Shown here in pieces: positions 30,943-43,663 of a stretch of DNA of 64,000 bases (within the stretch, counting starts at the first letter, position 1; each line of letters starts with the position of its first letter). The DNA is taken from NCBI GenBank assembly GCA_947650285.1, contig CANTFL010000007.1, forward strand, positions 124,001-188,000. Reading direction: 5' to 3'. The notes below the pieces were generated by a model that saw nothing but the letters and a program-made list of their open reading frames with translations, did not search any database and was not told where the DNA came from. Source of the DNA: Hyaloperonospora brassicae (lineage: Eukaryota; Oomycota; Peronosporomycetes; Peronosporales; Peronosporaceae). Position numbers and translations under genes: made by a program.

Positions 30943-33495
30943 ATGGCTACAGAGGGTGTTGCATTGCGGGCGGCGCTGACGACCGTATCGGCTACGAGAG
31001 ACATGCGTTGCATTCTCTACACTTGTGCTGCAACCTCTGGACATACGTATGTGAAAGTTTCCAGTGGATCGAGCGTTGCGTTCGCTCAATTGCGACGTCA
31101 AGAGAGCGGATCGACCCTATCATTTGGTCTTCAGGAAGCGTTGGACGCGGTCGATGGCCTGGACCACGTCCCGATTCGAGTGGACGCTGTAGTGGAAGAC
31201 AAAATGGACAACAGCGGATGCTGCGAGTGCAAATGTGGCGCTATTGCGAGCGTCTGTGTGCGATTTCTAGACCGGTCAAGACCTCGACGTGCTGTGCTTC
31301 GAGGCCTGCAACGGATTGCAGCGAAACTGTTGGACGGTGCAGTAGTCTGGAAGGGCAGACGATCGTCTGTAGACTGGCTAAACTGTCGGGATCGCGTTGA
31401 GTTTGCCGACATGGAGTGGGAGTCGACAGGTTCGGGATGTTGCCGCGAGCTCGGGACGATTTCTAGCACGTCGAACGTCAAGCTGACTTTTGCCGGATCG
31501 CCAGTAGTGCGACACTCTGGACGAAGAGTTGAGCTCGTGGATGCGTATGTGGAACGTATTGCGAGCGAGATGGGGGGTGTTGACAAGTATGCTCGACACT
31601 TGGTGCAGTCGATTGTCCAGCGTCTTGACCTGCAAAAGGAGAGACTGGCAACGTCGCAGCCGAGTGTCGGAGCACTGATCAGTGGTCTTCCAGGTACTGG
31701 CAAGACTGCACTAAGTAGAGAAATATGCAAGTGCTTGGGTGTGACGACGATTTTCCTGAATGCAGCGGACATCTACCAAACGTATGTCGGGCAGTCGGAA
31801 CAACAGTTGGCCAAGGTGCTTGAAAGTGCAGTGCTCCAGTCTCCTTGTGTCTTGCTCATCGACGGAATCGAGGCGATCGCTACCTCTCGACGTCTTCTAG
31901 CTGAGTCACAAAGTGCGCTCGAGATTGGCGTCTTGGGTGTGCTGCTCTCGTATCTGGAAAAGATCAAATTGTTTTCGCACCGAGTGTTTGTTCTGGGTAC
32001 TACCACGTGTCCTGAAGATGTGGATGCAGCGGTCGTATCGAACGGAAGACTTGACCACGTTGTACATATTGAACCTCCAACGCAAATTGAACGGCTCGCG
32101 ATTCTTCGAATCCTCACAAAGCCATGGCGAGGTGGCAAGCTCAACGGTGGGTTTCTTGCCCAAGTGAGCGAAAGCACAGGTGGTTTTGTCGGCGCTGATC
32201 TCCTTTGCCTGTGTCAGAAAGCAGTGCAAATTTGCCTGAACGAGAGGTCAACGGCAAACGCGGACGACATCGCAATCGTGAGCCCGCGCCATTTTGAGCA
32301 AGCACTTGCAGTGACTAGTCCATCCGTCCTGCAGACGCACCACGTCTCACAGAAGCAGCAGCAACCGGCATCGACTTGCATTCAGAGGCAGAACTATTAC
32401 AAAGCATCCGACGCTTTCTCTAGTGTCTTTGGCATGAATGACGCTATTCAAACTCTCCGTGTCTCCTTGATAGAGCCGCTGGAAGATTGCAGCCGGTTCT
32501 TGAGATTCGGGACCGCACCCCCGAAAGGCATCTTGCTGACTGGTCCTCCAGGATCTGGCAAGACACATCTCGCGAATGCAGTCGCCGAACAAGTTCGCCG
32601 TCGTGGGCTGGCGTCGTTTGTGTCTGTGCAGTGCAGCGATCTGCTAACGAAGATTGTCGGAGACACGGAAAAAGCGCTTCGCGAGCTGTTTGACACGGCC
32701 AGAAATGCCGCACCTTGTGTGTTGTATTTCGACCAGATCGAGAGCGTCGCGCCTGTGCGGGGGTTCGATACAAGTACCGAGCAGACGTTTGATCGGATGC
32801 TGAGCATGCTACTTGTTGAAATGGACGGTTTCAGCACGAGCCGGACCAAGCTTGAGCACAGCTTGACGAACGACGATGCGCGCATGGCGTTTTTGAGGCA
32901 ACATGTTGTTATCCTTGCTTCAACGACCGACAAAACGCTCTTGGATCCAGCCATCCTTCGACCGGGGTGCGTGATCGCTGAGCTGTTCTGAGCGTGGTAC
33001 AGCGTATCCAATGTAGCTGCTAACTCTCGTCACTTTTCTTGCATGCTCAGACGCTTCGACGTCCACATCCATATCGACTTCCCGGACGAGGTGGCGAGGT
33101 GCGCGATCATCTTTCAAGCACTAGAGAAGGTCCCCGTGGACTACCCGACCGACGGTGCAATCGATTCCCGCGAAGCGCTTGCGAGCTACATGGCCAAGCG
33201 CACGGCTGGCTTGTCTGCTGAAGACGTGAAGGCCGTGCTCCGCGAAGCGGCCATGGCTTCCATGCGCGAGGATTTGAGTTCGACAACCGTCGGGATGAAA
33301 CACGTGCTCGAGGCTTTGGATGCAACAACGTCAACGTCAACGGCGGTATCCTCCTCGTCATCTTCCACGCCACTGTTTGCACGTCACGGCAACCAGACCG
33401 ACAATAGTAGACGCTCTTCCGCCAGTCACCGGGCTCCGATTCGCAGCGACCGAGCAAGACGGAAGACAGTCGACGCGCGGCGGTTTGCTCTGTAG
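30943..33495 (+). CDS. Tandem AAA ATPase (AFG2/CDC48-like), degenerate Walker B
   Basis: Two exons, 30943-32966 and 33051-33495, joined by an 84-bp intron with a TGCTAAC branch site, encode 822 residues; an upstream ATG at 30901 is possible. There are two AAA modules. The first has Walker A GLPGTGKT (about residue 248) and Walker B VLLIDGIEA. The second has Walker A GPPGSGKT (about 534) and Walker B VLYFDQIES, with LRPGRFD across the splice. The N-terminal 220 residues look like a substrate-binding region. In both Walker B motifs the catalytic Glu is replaced, by Gly in the first and Gln in the second. The C-terminal tail is Ser-rich. Family members extract or remodel proteins; the exact subfamily is not certain. 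Confidence 0.85.
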
Positions 33496-33557
33496 AATGG
33501 CTACACTGCGCATGAGCTCCCCGTCACAAATTTAGGTGGCAATGATGTGGTACCACG

Positions 33558-35380
33558 ATGCCACTCAGTCCAATGCGAGCCGAATCGCGTCGGCCGACGC
33601 CGCATCTCGGGGCGTCGACGCATGATCGGAACCGTTACAAACACAGCGCACCGGATTTCTACGCACTGGGTCAGCAATACACTGAGTTCGGACGATAGTA
33701 CGTGGTGTGACGAAGTGATGCAGTGGCCAAGCGAGGGTCACTGTCTTATCGAGTGCCGAGACGATTAACGCACTGTGTCTAGTCTCCGCAATGTCGACGA
33801 TGTCAAGTGCCGTGCTTCGCTCGCGTGGGATGACCCTTTTGCTGTCAGGTGCTGGCTGCGACTCTATGCTTGTCTGGATAGTGAGGGGGAAGTTAGCTAA
33901 GCGTGTTGTTCGTTCTTGCCTAGGGAGCTGACGAAGACGCTGCTTTTGCATGATTTCGGGTTGCATTGGGAGATTCCGATCAATCGATTGTGTCCACCAG
34001 TTCGTGACTTTTACTGATGAGCTGAAGGATCCTGTTGAGTGCGTCTGTTCATTTTCCTTCCTTGTTTCGGATGTTGCTAGTTGCCGAACCGATTGAACTA
34101 TCTCCACTGGATCGAAGACTTGCTTAGTCAGGCCGATTGGAGCAAGTTTGTTGGGAACGAGCAAGATCCCAAGGCTATAGCGATGGACAAGGAGACTGTA
34201 TGCGGGATCGATGTGGGCACAGGTGCAAGCTGTATTTACGCGCTGCTTGGCGCGACGATGAACAAGTGGAAGTTTATCGCAACGGAGATTGATGCCGAGT
34301 CCTTTGCGTGTGCGAAGGAGAATGTATCTCGAAATCATCTTGAGGCGCTTATATCGGTCAAGCGTACACATACGAACAAGCTGTTGGCGGAGCCGTTGGA
34401 GGATGAGCCACTCAAGCACAAATTCCACTTTGTTATGTGCAACCCGCCATTCTTTGATAACATGGATGAAGCAGACACAAACCCAGAGTCGAGCTGCATG
34501 GGTAGCCCTAACGAGATGGTATTTCCAGGAGGCGAGGTGGCGTTCATCGGGCAAATGATTGTGGAGAGCAAGGACTTGCAGAACCGCGTGCTCTGGTTCA
34601 CCTCGATGGTTGGCAGGAAAGCGAGTCTGCGCAAGCTTTTGGCTCTGCTTCGCGAGATGAAGGTGCGAAGCACTCGCACTACTGAGTTCTTTCAGGGACG
34701 GACCAAGCGGTGGGGAGTCGCTTGGACTTTTGCTGAGTGTGTGGCAGACATGACGTCTGTACGTTTTGCACAGCGTAGTGTATGTAGCTTTCGAAGTTGC
34801 GTCTACAAACGTGTGTGTGTGCTTGTTCTCACGTGCAGGGAAAAGTACTGGGTAAGCGAAAAGAAGCTCATCGTAGGCAGGGGCTTTGCTTTCGGGTGCC
34901 ATTGAGGAGTGAAGCAGGTTTGTCAGCCCTACGTTGCGATTCTTGTATCTCGCAGCTCTGATTGACGCCCCGTTTCGTCCGATGATAGCAAGGCACGGCT
35001 GTACTTCGGCAGCAGCGGTTCATACGAGAATTTGTGAATTTGTCGATACGGCAGATGGGCTGCAGCTGTTGAAGGAGACAACGGATCAAGGCGAAGGGGG
35101 AACAGAAGACGAAGGGCGTTGCGATCGGCAAAGGTATCGGCTGGAACAGCACGAATCGGCGCAAGAAACATCTGATATCAATTCGACCGAAGTGCGTTGC
35201 GCTGGTCGAGTGGAAATACTCGCATCAAATGACAGCGAGGGCGGGTTTGAGGTCTCCATTGTTTTCGAGGAAGGCAACCGAGCGGCGTTCTGGACACTGG
35301 CCGATATGCTTCAAGCAGCCACGATTCGTACAGGGCGCCAGTGGAGACGAGCGCATCGACAACAAGAGCACTACCAGTAA
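33558..35380 (+). CDS. METTL16: METTL16-type RNA m6A methyltransferase
   Basis: Six exons keep one frame: 33558-33697, 33783-33848, 33924-33999, 34081-34758, 34839-34917 and 34956-35380, giving 487 residues. The N-terminus has NRYKHSAPDFYAL and the linking helix ELTKTLLLHDFGLHWEIP, then PNRLNYLHWIEDLL. The SAM site is GIDVGTGASCIYALLGA and the catalytic motif is NPPF (VMCNPPFFDN), both diagnostic of METTL16. Family members methylate U6 snRNA and MAT2A-type hairpins; residues after RWGVAWTF form a divergent C-terminal extension. The first intron donor is GTACGT, the third is a weaker GTTCGT. It starts 62 bp after the AAA gene and ends 13 bp from the convergent LYR-TPR gene. Confidence 0.92.
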
Positions 35381-35393
35381 AACTGAATGCAGT

Positions 35394-36397
35394 TCATTCC
35401 GTGTCATTCTTGCACGACGCCAACGCGATTACGACATCCCCGAGATCGCTTATTGTGTTTCGAATCGCTGTCGCCACCTGCTCGTTCGGCCCTATCCAGT
35501 ACAACGACTCGATATACTTATGCAACGCTGGCTTGACTCGATTGTTTTCCAGATGCAGCGCTGCAAGATTCTGACACGCGTAGTGCCTCACGTCATTACG
35601 CGGTGCGGCAATGGCTTGTAGAAGCAGCTGCAGCGCCTCTTCTGCCTTGCCTTGTGCAACGCGAATAAGTCCGAGATCGTTGTACGGGTTTCCGAACGCT
35701 GGATCCATTTGAATCGCACGCTGACATTCTCGCACTGCTTCGTCTACTTTCCCGTCCAAGTAGAAATGCCAGCCAAGATACGCGTGAGCATCTGCCGTCT
35801 CGAACAATTTTAACGACTCGACGTAGTAGGCTTTGGCAAGTCTCGTCCTGTCCGCCATGTCAAGATCCTCGCTCGCCAGTAACGCCGACGCACTCTGGAT
35901 CAGCTCCAATGCGCCACACAGATCTCCTTCCTTTTCCTTGTTTAGCTGCTGCTTCTCCCACTCGTACTTCTCGTCAAACGTCGTGGGGTGCAACACTTCC
36001 GCGAACCTCAGCACGTGGCGGTCGCCCTCGTCGCAATACAGCAGCTGCACACGCTCCAACACCATCTTGTTGATCTGTAGCGCCTCATCAAGTGAATTGT
36101 CAATGTCGCGCGTGTTCTCGATCCCTCGAAAACCAGAACGAACGGCGTCTGTACACGAGGAGCCCGAGCCAAAAAAGTCGCACCACTTGGATCCGTGATG
36201 CCACTCCACCTCGCGGGGCAGCACGGCCTACAGCACGTCAATGTTCAGTACGAGTGTATCACACAGCAGGTTCCTTCGTGCGGTAGCTACACGGTCGGGA
36301 CGCACTTCACCTTGAAGGCCGCGTGGGTGTCCAGCACCTTCGCACTCTGCAGGAGCGACCGATAGAGCGCGACGACGACGACTTTCGTGGACGGCAT
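35394..36397 (-). CDS. LYR-motif protein fused to tetratricopeptide repeats
   Basis: Two exons, 36397-36293 and 36227-35394, encode 312 residues. Residues about 10-20 read ALYRSLLQSAK, an L-Y-R motif at the start of a helical domain as in LYRM proteins that bind the Fe-S assembly machinery or the mitochondrial acyl carrier protein. From about residue 180, TPR units appear (ADAHAYLGWHFYLDGKVDEA, NPYNDLGLIRVAQGKAEEAL, YACQNLAALHLENNRVKPAL). The combination suggests a mitochondrial assembly factor, but that is inference. The gene is divergent from RTEL1 with 100 bp between start codons. Confidence 0.8.
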
Positions 36398-36497
36398 TGT
36401 GTAAATGATGTGGCCACACCAGATAACGTGGTCCACCGAACAGCGACTTGTTGGGCACCCATCGAGCCACGAGTGTTGGGCTGCACCTGCCGCTGCT
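36398..36497. promoter_or_regulatory. Bidirectional intergenic promoter, LYR-TPR and RTEL1
   Basis: Only 100 bp separate the start codons of the LYR-TPR gene (minus) and RTEL1 (plus). Both coding assignments are well supported, so transcription of both must start within this interval or overlap it. No specific element was identified. Confidence 0.55.
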
Positions 36498-39400
36498 ATG
36501 GTCGCGCTCGAGATCTGCGGGATGCCCGTGGAGTTCCCGTTCAAGCCGTACGACTCGCAGCTCATCTACATGGAGAAGGTGCTGCTCGCGCTCACGTCCA
36601 AGCAGAATGCCATTCTCGAGAGTCCCACGGGCACGGGCAAGGTAAGACGACGACCCCGAGTTTCGATCGAGGATTCGCACTTAACCGAGACACAGGGCCG
36701 ATTGCCAGTGTGTTGAGACCAAAGTCACATTGTCAACATGTTTTGTATGTGGTATGCACAATGCAGACGCTTTGCTTGCTCTGTGCGACGCTAGCATGGC
36801 GTCGCTTCATGCGGGAGAAGGCGATCGGAGCAAGCAGAAGTGCTGCATCGCATGTGACAAGAGCTCCGCAAGACGCGTACACCGGTCATGCCAGAGACAG
36901 CGACAGCGACGAGACGCTTCAGCTCCCGAGGATCATTTACTCGTCGCGAACGCATTCGCAGTTGAAGCAAGTGGTGCAGGAGCTCAAGAACACGTCGTAT
37001 CGTCCTAATGTCGCTGTGCTTGGTTCTCGAGAACATCTCTGTGTGGACGAGACCGTGTCGAAGCTTCGAGGCACGCGACAAAACCTCGGCTGTCGCTCGA
37101 CTTGCAAAGACAGGAAGTGAGTGGTTGGTGGACAACTCCTGGATCTGCAGCCGTGTCGAGCTCGAGGAGTGCCGTTGAGGCGAGAACGAGCTGACGCGTC
37201 GTTCACGTTTCGTGCTTTTTTCAGGTGTATGTACAAACTGGGCTTTGACTCGTACGCCAAGCGTTTAAAGCAGCAAGCACAGCCCATTATGGATATCGAG
37301 GAGCTTGTGACTACGATGAAGGAGAAGAAGGTGGGCTCTTGACAGCGATAGGATGCGCTTTTCGATATTGTGTGGCTGACACCTTTTTGGTGAGGTCGCA
37401 GGTGTGCCCATTTTATCTGACGAGGCACATGCTGCCTGAATCGGAGATTATTTTTGTACCGTACAACTATCTCATCGATCCCTTGGCACGCCGCTCGATT
37501 GGCATATCGATTGAAAACTCGATTCTGATTTTTGACGAAGCGCACAATGTGGTACGATTGCGTTGGCGATTCGTGTCGAATTGTTTCGGGTACTGAAGCA
37601 TGGATGATGTGACGCGTGTGGCGCAGGAGTCGATTGCAAGCGAGGCTGCGTCGTATGCGCTCTCATCAGAGGACATATCTGGTTGTATTTCAGAGGTTGA
37701 CACGTTCATCAAGGGGCTATTGAATCACAGCATACAGCTGAATGCGGGTAACAGTTTGACTATCGAAGTAAGTCGGTGATGTCGAATCTTTCGCTCTGCA
37801 CATGATGACTGATACCGTAATGTCACAGTCGACCCGAACCTTGCGTGCTCTGTTCATGGAAATCGACAAAGGACTCAATACTTTTCCGCTGTCTTCGAAC
37901 GGAGGGCTCACAAAGGTAGGCGAGGCGCGACACTGGCTGGGTGCTGCCTATTGGGCCCGTAATCTTTTCTAACCTACTGCCTTCTAGCCAGGAGAGTACA
38001 TCTTCGAGTTTTTCGAGCAGTTTAACGTGAATTTTGAGACGTGCCCGCTTGTCCTCAACATGATTGAAGAGATCGTGGAGGTGGCACATGGTGGAGATGA
38101 CTCTCAACGAGCCGCGTCAAAGCTCGACACGATGCTCTCGTTTCTGGGCACAATCTTTCGGAGCAAAGAAAAACACCTTGCGGTAATTGCGTTTGCATTT
38201 TGCTTGGCGTCTCGTGTGCTGCCTTTGACGTTCAGTTTCGTTCGCAGGCAGCGAAAAGTTATCGAGTTCATATCCAAGAAGTCCGCGAAAGGTTAGTCTG
38301 CAACATTGAGCTACCGTGTTGTTGGTCGGTCCCTTACCGTTCGCTGTGCAGATCTGCGAATGCTGGTCGAGCAAAGAAGACGAGTGCCCGCGTGTTCAAC
38401 TACTGGTGTTTTCATCCTGGTGTAGCTTTTCGCGAGATTTGCGCCAACAATGTTCACAATGTGATCTTGACCAGGTTCGTCTCTCTGTCTAGCTCATTTC
38501 CTAGAAGGTTTTGACGGCTAACTAGGTCAATACGTTCTCAAATAGTGGAACGCTTTCACCCTTAGATACGACAGTCAAAGAACTTGGGATTGATTTTCCA
38601 GTGCGGCTGGAGAACGACCATGTTGTCGACGCTGACCAAGTCTGGGTGGGCGTCGTTGGAACAGGCGTGACTGGCAAGCGTCTGAATTCGAGCTACAACT
38701 TCCGGTCGACTGAAACTTATCTGTTAGAACTGGGCAACACAATTGTGAACTTCACTCGCCTCGTTCCGCATGGCCTGCTCGTCTTTTTTCCTTCCTACTC
38801 AATTTTGGAAGAGAGTCTGGACAAATGGCGAAAGCCTGCAGTGAGCGAGTCATCGTTGTCGATATGGGAGCGCATCGGCCAGCAGAAGCAAATATTCGTG
38901 GAACCTCGAGGCCGGGTGGATTTCAAAACAGTGGTTGACGAATACCACTACACCATCACGAATAGCCCCAAAGGCGCAGTATTTTTTGCTGTGTGTAGAG
39001 GAAAGGTCGGTGATGCGGTCTACCTTTTGTGATTCACCACAATCGAATAACCTTGTTGTGATGCTCGATGAGCGTAGGTGAGTGAAGGCATCGACTTTTC
39101 GAATGATAAAGGGCGTGCCGTGGTCATCACTGGCTTGCCGTTTCCGCCTACAAAAGACCCAAAGATTATTTTGAAAAAGAGCATTTTGGACGAGGCTACA
39201 GTGTTGCCTGGAGAACAGGTTTGACATTTTGACTTTTATACGAAAGCTTGTTCGTGCGGCTTATTCTCGGGTCTTTTCCGTTTCAGAAATTGACGGGCAA
39301 CGCATGGTACATTCAACAAGCGTCGCGAGCAGTAAACCAAGCGATTGGTCGCGTCATAAGGCACCGCCATGATTACGGTGCTATTGTACTGCTAGACGAA

Positions 39401-40830
39401 CGATTTGCCTTGAAACAACAGCAAGAGTGCTTGTCAAAATGGCTGCAGCCTTATTGTCATACCTGCAGAGGATATGGTACGTGCGATATCTCACTTGTTG
39501 GCATCGGCGGAAGTTGTTTGACATTTTCATCGTTCTTCGGTGTTTGCAGGCGAAGCACACATTGGCTTGACTCGCTTTTACAAAGGTAACAAAGCGAGAG
39601 CAGTACCAGAATCATCTGCGAGAAAGCTGCTCCAGCAACCCAAGTCGATCGGGTTGTCCAAGCGGATGCTGTCAAACGTCTCAAAGGCATTGTCAGATAC
39701 TGATGGCAGCGAAGCTAATCTGCAGCCGAGCGCGTCGCAGCTATCACATCCTCAGCCAGCCATTGGCGATGGACAATCTTACGTCAACCCGCAGCTACTT
39801 CGACACCTTCCAAATCCACAGGAGACAACCGGTACACCCCTCGTGCTTTCTTGCGGTTGTTTCGAGCGTGTTATGAGGCGTTGCTACTGACTGATGTAGT
39901 TGTGCTTTTCTTAAATCAGAAACCAAGACGTGTGCTTTGTCAGCTCCTGCGCTACCAGCAAGACCAGCTTCTCGTTCGCTAGGGTCACTTTTACGATCCA
40001 CGTCGAAATCAGCGATGGTAGACACGACGTCGTCGATTTCGCGCCCGTTTACGGCTCCGTCGATGGCGGATGCCGGATATTCCGCTGGTAGTGTAATCGT
40101 TGTGGACGACGACGACGAGGCGCAAACAGCAGAGCAACAGCTAGTTCCGGGCGCTGTTTCTTTGAAAGTGGAAGGATCTGCCGTGAAAGCGTCTGTAACC
40201 GATTTTCCTGCAGTGACAAGAAAAGTGCTTCAGCCTTCCGAGGTGGCGAAATTGTACAGCTTGATCCGACAGGTTCATACTGGAGAAGATCTAGATTCGG
40301 TGCTGCGTGAGGTGTACGATTTGTTGTGCGAGCCTGCGTGTAAAGAGCTTGTGGATTCAATGCCAAAAGTTTTGAATGGCGCAATGCGTGAGCAGTTCAT
40401 TGAGGCGGCAAAAAGTCACGGACTGGACGCATTTGTGACTAAAAATGCCGAACATGTCACGTCTCACGCGCGATCGACAGACATGTCGGCGTTTTTCGAG
40501 CGACTTCAGCAAAAGAAGAGGAAGACTAATCATGGACACACTCCGACGGCAGCTGTCATAAAAGACCCACAGTGCTTTGTGTGCTACGATATCACGCGCA
40601 AGGCATATGCATCGCCGCAGTGCGGCCACATCTGCTGCCACGCTTGCTGGACAAAGGTACTTGGCGTTCGATGGGTGCTCGGGAGCCCGCGCAAACTAAT
40701 TGTGTTTGTTGATAAAATGTAGATGGAAAAAGAAGGGTTCACGTCTTGCCCAGTGTGCAAGGGCCCAATCAAGCTAGACCAGCTGAGTTTGATTCGGGCA
40801 GCAAAAGATTCGTCCGACCGTCGTGGTTGA
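36498..40830 (+). CDS. RTEL1: RTEL1-type DNA helicase
   Basis: Fifteen exons keep one frame and encode 1085 residues. Exons: 36498-36641, 36767-37116, 37225-37330, 37402-37551, 37627-37767, 37829-37915, 37988-38182, 38248-38291, 38352-38474, 38546-39005, 39078-39218, 39287-39476, 39550-39831, 39920-40656, 40723-40830. Helicase motifs: Walker [21 protein letters not shown] (Ia), DEAH box [18 protein letters not shown] (III), VSEGIDFS (V) and [14 protein letters not shown] (VI). Three Cys (RSTCKD, KCMYKL, VCPFYL) plus one more fit the Fe-S domain. One harmonin-like helical domain ([20 protein letters not shown]) and a C-terminal C4C4/RING finger ([22 protein letters not shown]) follow. It unwinds D-loops, T-loops and G4 DNA for telomere and genome stability. 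Confidence 0.95.
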
Positions 40831-41034
40831 ATTGATGTGGTGTGCGCGCTGTCATGGACGGAAGAGACAGCGTCCCGTCAATCTGACACGTTTGACGTGT
40901 TGAATGGTGTTGTCACTTGACTTCTGATCCGTCCGTTAGTGTCGGTTTTGGATTCCGAGTTATTCGATCCATGTGGAAGAGAGAGAGAGAGATTCATGAC
41001 TGCCTATTACACCTGATGGTTATGCGCTGGAAGT

Positions 41035-43150
41035 CTAAAATCGTCCAAGCCGAGAATACAGCGCCGGTCGCGGCGGTGGTTCATGGCACCCCTCTAGTGG
41101 TGGCGAAACCCCGCTAGCCTCAAGAATAAAAAGTTCAAGGGAGGCATGCAATCTAGCCCCTTGAAGCACTGTCGCCCCCCCACTATGTTCACGCATGGCC
41201 AAGGCCGTTAATTGACGGACGCCCGTAGTCCAGAAACGGACGACACTTTGAGCCATCGTAAACTGCACGCCCCCAAACACTGCATCGTTGCACTTGCTCC
41301 ATAAGTGCGTAATGCAAACGGAACTCATCCAAAACCAAATCCGTCGCCACACCAATTCGCCCGCTGCGGCGTCATCTTGAAACCGCTCGAGCAATCGAGA
41401 CCGCTGAAGCACCGGGATCGCCGGAGCCTGACGAGTCGCACAGTTGCCGAGACAACTAGCTGCAACTGCACTCGACACAGAAGCGCCAGTCCAATGGCTG
41501 AGGAATTTATCCCAGCACGCTCGCGCCTTCTGGCCATCCCGAAAAACGTGCCTCGAAGTTTCGGGCGTCCCGTGACACGCCGGTAGGGCCCGGCAGCTAG
41601 TGTCGGTAGCACGCCCGGCGTGAAAAAAATTAAGCTGCTTGGTGGCGACGCGATACGCCGTCCAAACTTGAAAGTCGGAGAGTCCGTTGTCAGGCTTCCA
41701 TACCTGGTATGGGTGCTGATGCGCCGCCGCCCGTTGCCACAGATCCTCGCGAATGACAGCATCTGGCCGCTCCAGTAAGGGTAGTAAAGGTCGGGTTAGC
41801 CGGCGTTCGTGCAGCGAAAAAGCCCGGTGCAAAACAGCCCAACGTAGAGATCCATTGGAAACCGTTTGGGGTACCCCCCACGCGGAGCGGTGGTGACTGG
41901 GGTGGGCGTAAACGACCACTCCGTGCTGCCTGATGTGCGCAGCCCAACTCAGACTGTCACCTTCCGACGCCGTGTGGAGCTCGGGTAGGCCCTCTTGAAA
42001 AAACCAGTGCAGCCCCGCCAGAGCCCTGACGTAATCGCACCGTACCCACTTCCTCCACGGGTAAACCCCTGCGAGCTCCCACGACGCAATTGCGACACAC
42101 AGTGACCCAGTCATATTCAAAACGAAATGGTGGGGGATGCCGAAGAGACAAGTCGGACGCCACGCCCAGTTCCGATCCAATCGTTAACAACGGAGACGCT
42201 ACTAAAATTGCTGTCGCCCACCGGCGAAGTTTTAGGCTGGGAAAACTTGACGCCCTCTGGCCGCGAGGGCGGGATGGTGAATACATAGGTGGTCGGGCCC
42301 GTCCGCCAAATGTGCAGATCCGCAATAGAGCATGCGTCAACTTGGGTTAAACTTCGAGTGCAACAACTTCGCATCCCGGATCCACGGATCCACGGATTGC
42401 GGACGAGCCAAACGTCCCCCGAAATTGACGCACCGCTCGTAGGGGATGATCAGGAGTAGCGACTTTGCCCGGTAACGGAGTGGAAAAAAATTGTATTTCC
42501 CATACACGCCCAATCCATCGACTACCCGCATGTAGCACGAGGGAAATTAAGGCAAGTCGATGTCCAGGCCCGGCGGTGTCCAGCTTGCTCCGCCGACGGC
42601 TCGCGAAGCAGGTCGAGATCGTTAGCAACGAAAGGCGACGAAGGCCGGCTGGTGCGTGAAGGCCGTTCACTTCGACGCAGCCAGTCATGCATGATCATAC
42701 CAGAACCGGTAGACCCGCCGTGGTACGCCCAGGACCGCCAAGCATCAAAATACGTGTCGGGAGATTGGGGTCAGCCAGCGCAGCGCGTGTTTGGTCCTTT
42801 GCATTTTAATGGCCACATCGACCGAGACCGCGCAGGTCAGAAGAGTGGTGAATGGCCAGCCCCAAGGGCTCGAATGCCAATAGGAAAAGGAGAGAAGCGA
42901 GGGGCACCCCTTGGCGACTGCCCGATACCACTGGTATGGGCTTGGAAAGCTCCCGATTGACGAGAAAGGATGCCGTCGTCCCTGCATGCAGCCAATGTAG
43001 AAGCTGACTATAACGGTCGTATTCGATCCATGTGAAAAGCTGCGTCTGTGGTGTCGGTGCGCTCACAGACGTTGGCTCGGACGCAGACTTTGCCGGGGTA
43101 TGCGACATGTCGGGGGTTGTAGTTTTTCTCGCGTAAAACGTAACGGTCAC
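41035..43150 (-). mobile_element. LINE-type non-LTR retrotransposon, 5'-truncated
   Basis: Minus-strand text at 43150-42806 contains an RT core ([16 protein letters not shown] and [21 protein letters not shown]). The frame 42180-41035 (381 codons) is a LINE C-terminal region with a zinc-binding CHGTPETSRHVFRDGQKARACWD motif and Trp-rich text. Between them the frame is broken. Upstream RT and any endonuclease are missing, as expected for 5'-truncated LINE copies. The 381-codon end frame is still open, so the copy is fairly young. Confidence 0.8.
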
Positions 43151-43663
43151 GTGCTCAACGGTCCGACGTGGCGTTCTCTGAACTGATGAGGCTGCGGAGG
43201 TGTCATATTAATAGTCACTTAACGACTTGAGTGCCGACGACGAACGACGGGTCGGTCGCGGCTTTTCGCAGCCGCAATCCACGACGGCGTAACAACTCGC
43301 GCGCTCTGTGAAACAGTCGGATCGTCAATACCGACCCGCGCAGTGGCCGATTGGTCGTTTCTGGCCGGTTTCCATGCAACTGCTCTTGGCTGTGTGGTGA
43401 CCGCTTGTCGAATCGTACGCGGAGAAACACGAAGAACGTGCCGTTGTGATCTTCCGACGTCGACAGTGCCCCGATCAGCGGCAGCAGAGCTTCCGATCAC
43501 TTATCGACTCGCAGTCTTTACACGAAGCAGTCCCACAGTCTCACCTCTCCGGTCAGCTGTACCCCCCCCCCCGTCCGCCCCAACGTTTGTTGAAGCGTTG
43601 CCGTCGACAGACACATACTCTCAACACGTACGTACGACTCGCTCACCACAGCAGGACTTCAAC

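Noticed and set aside
33565..34902. 445-codon open frame on the minus strand
   Set aside because: It is the antisense shadow of METTL16, whose six spliced exons, SAM site and NPPF motif are clear on the plus strand. The minus frame has no recognisable domain.
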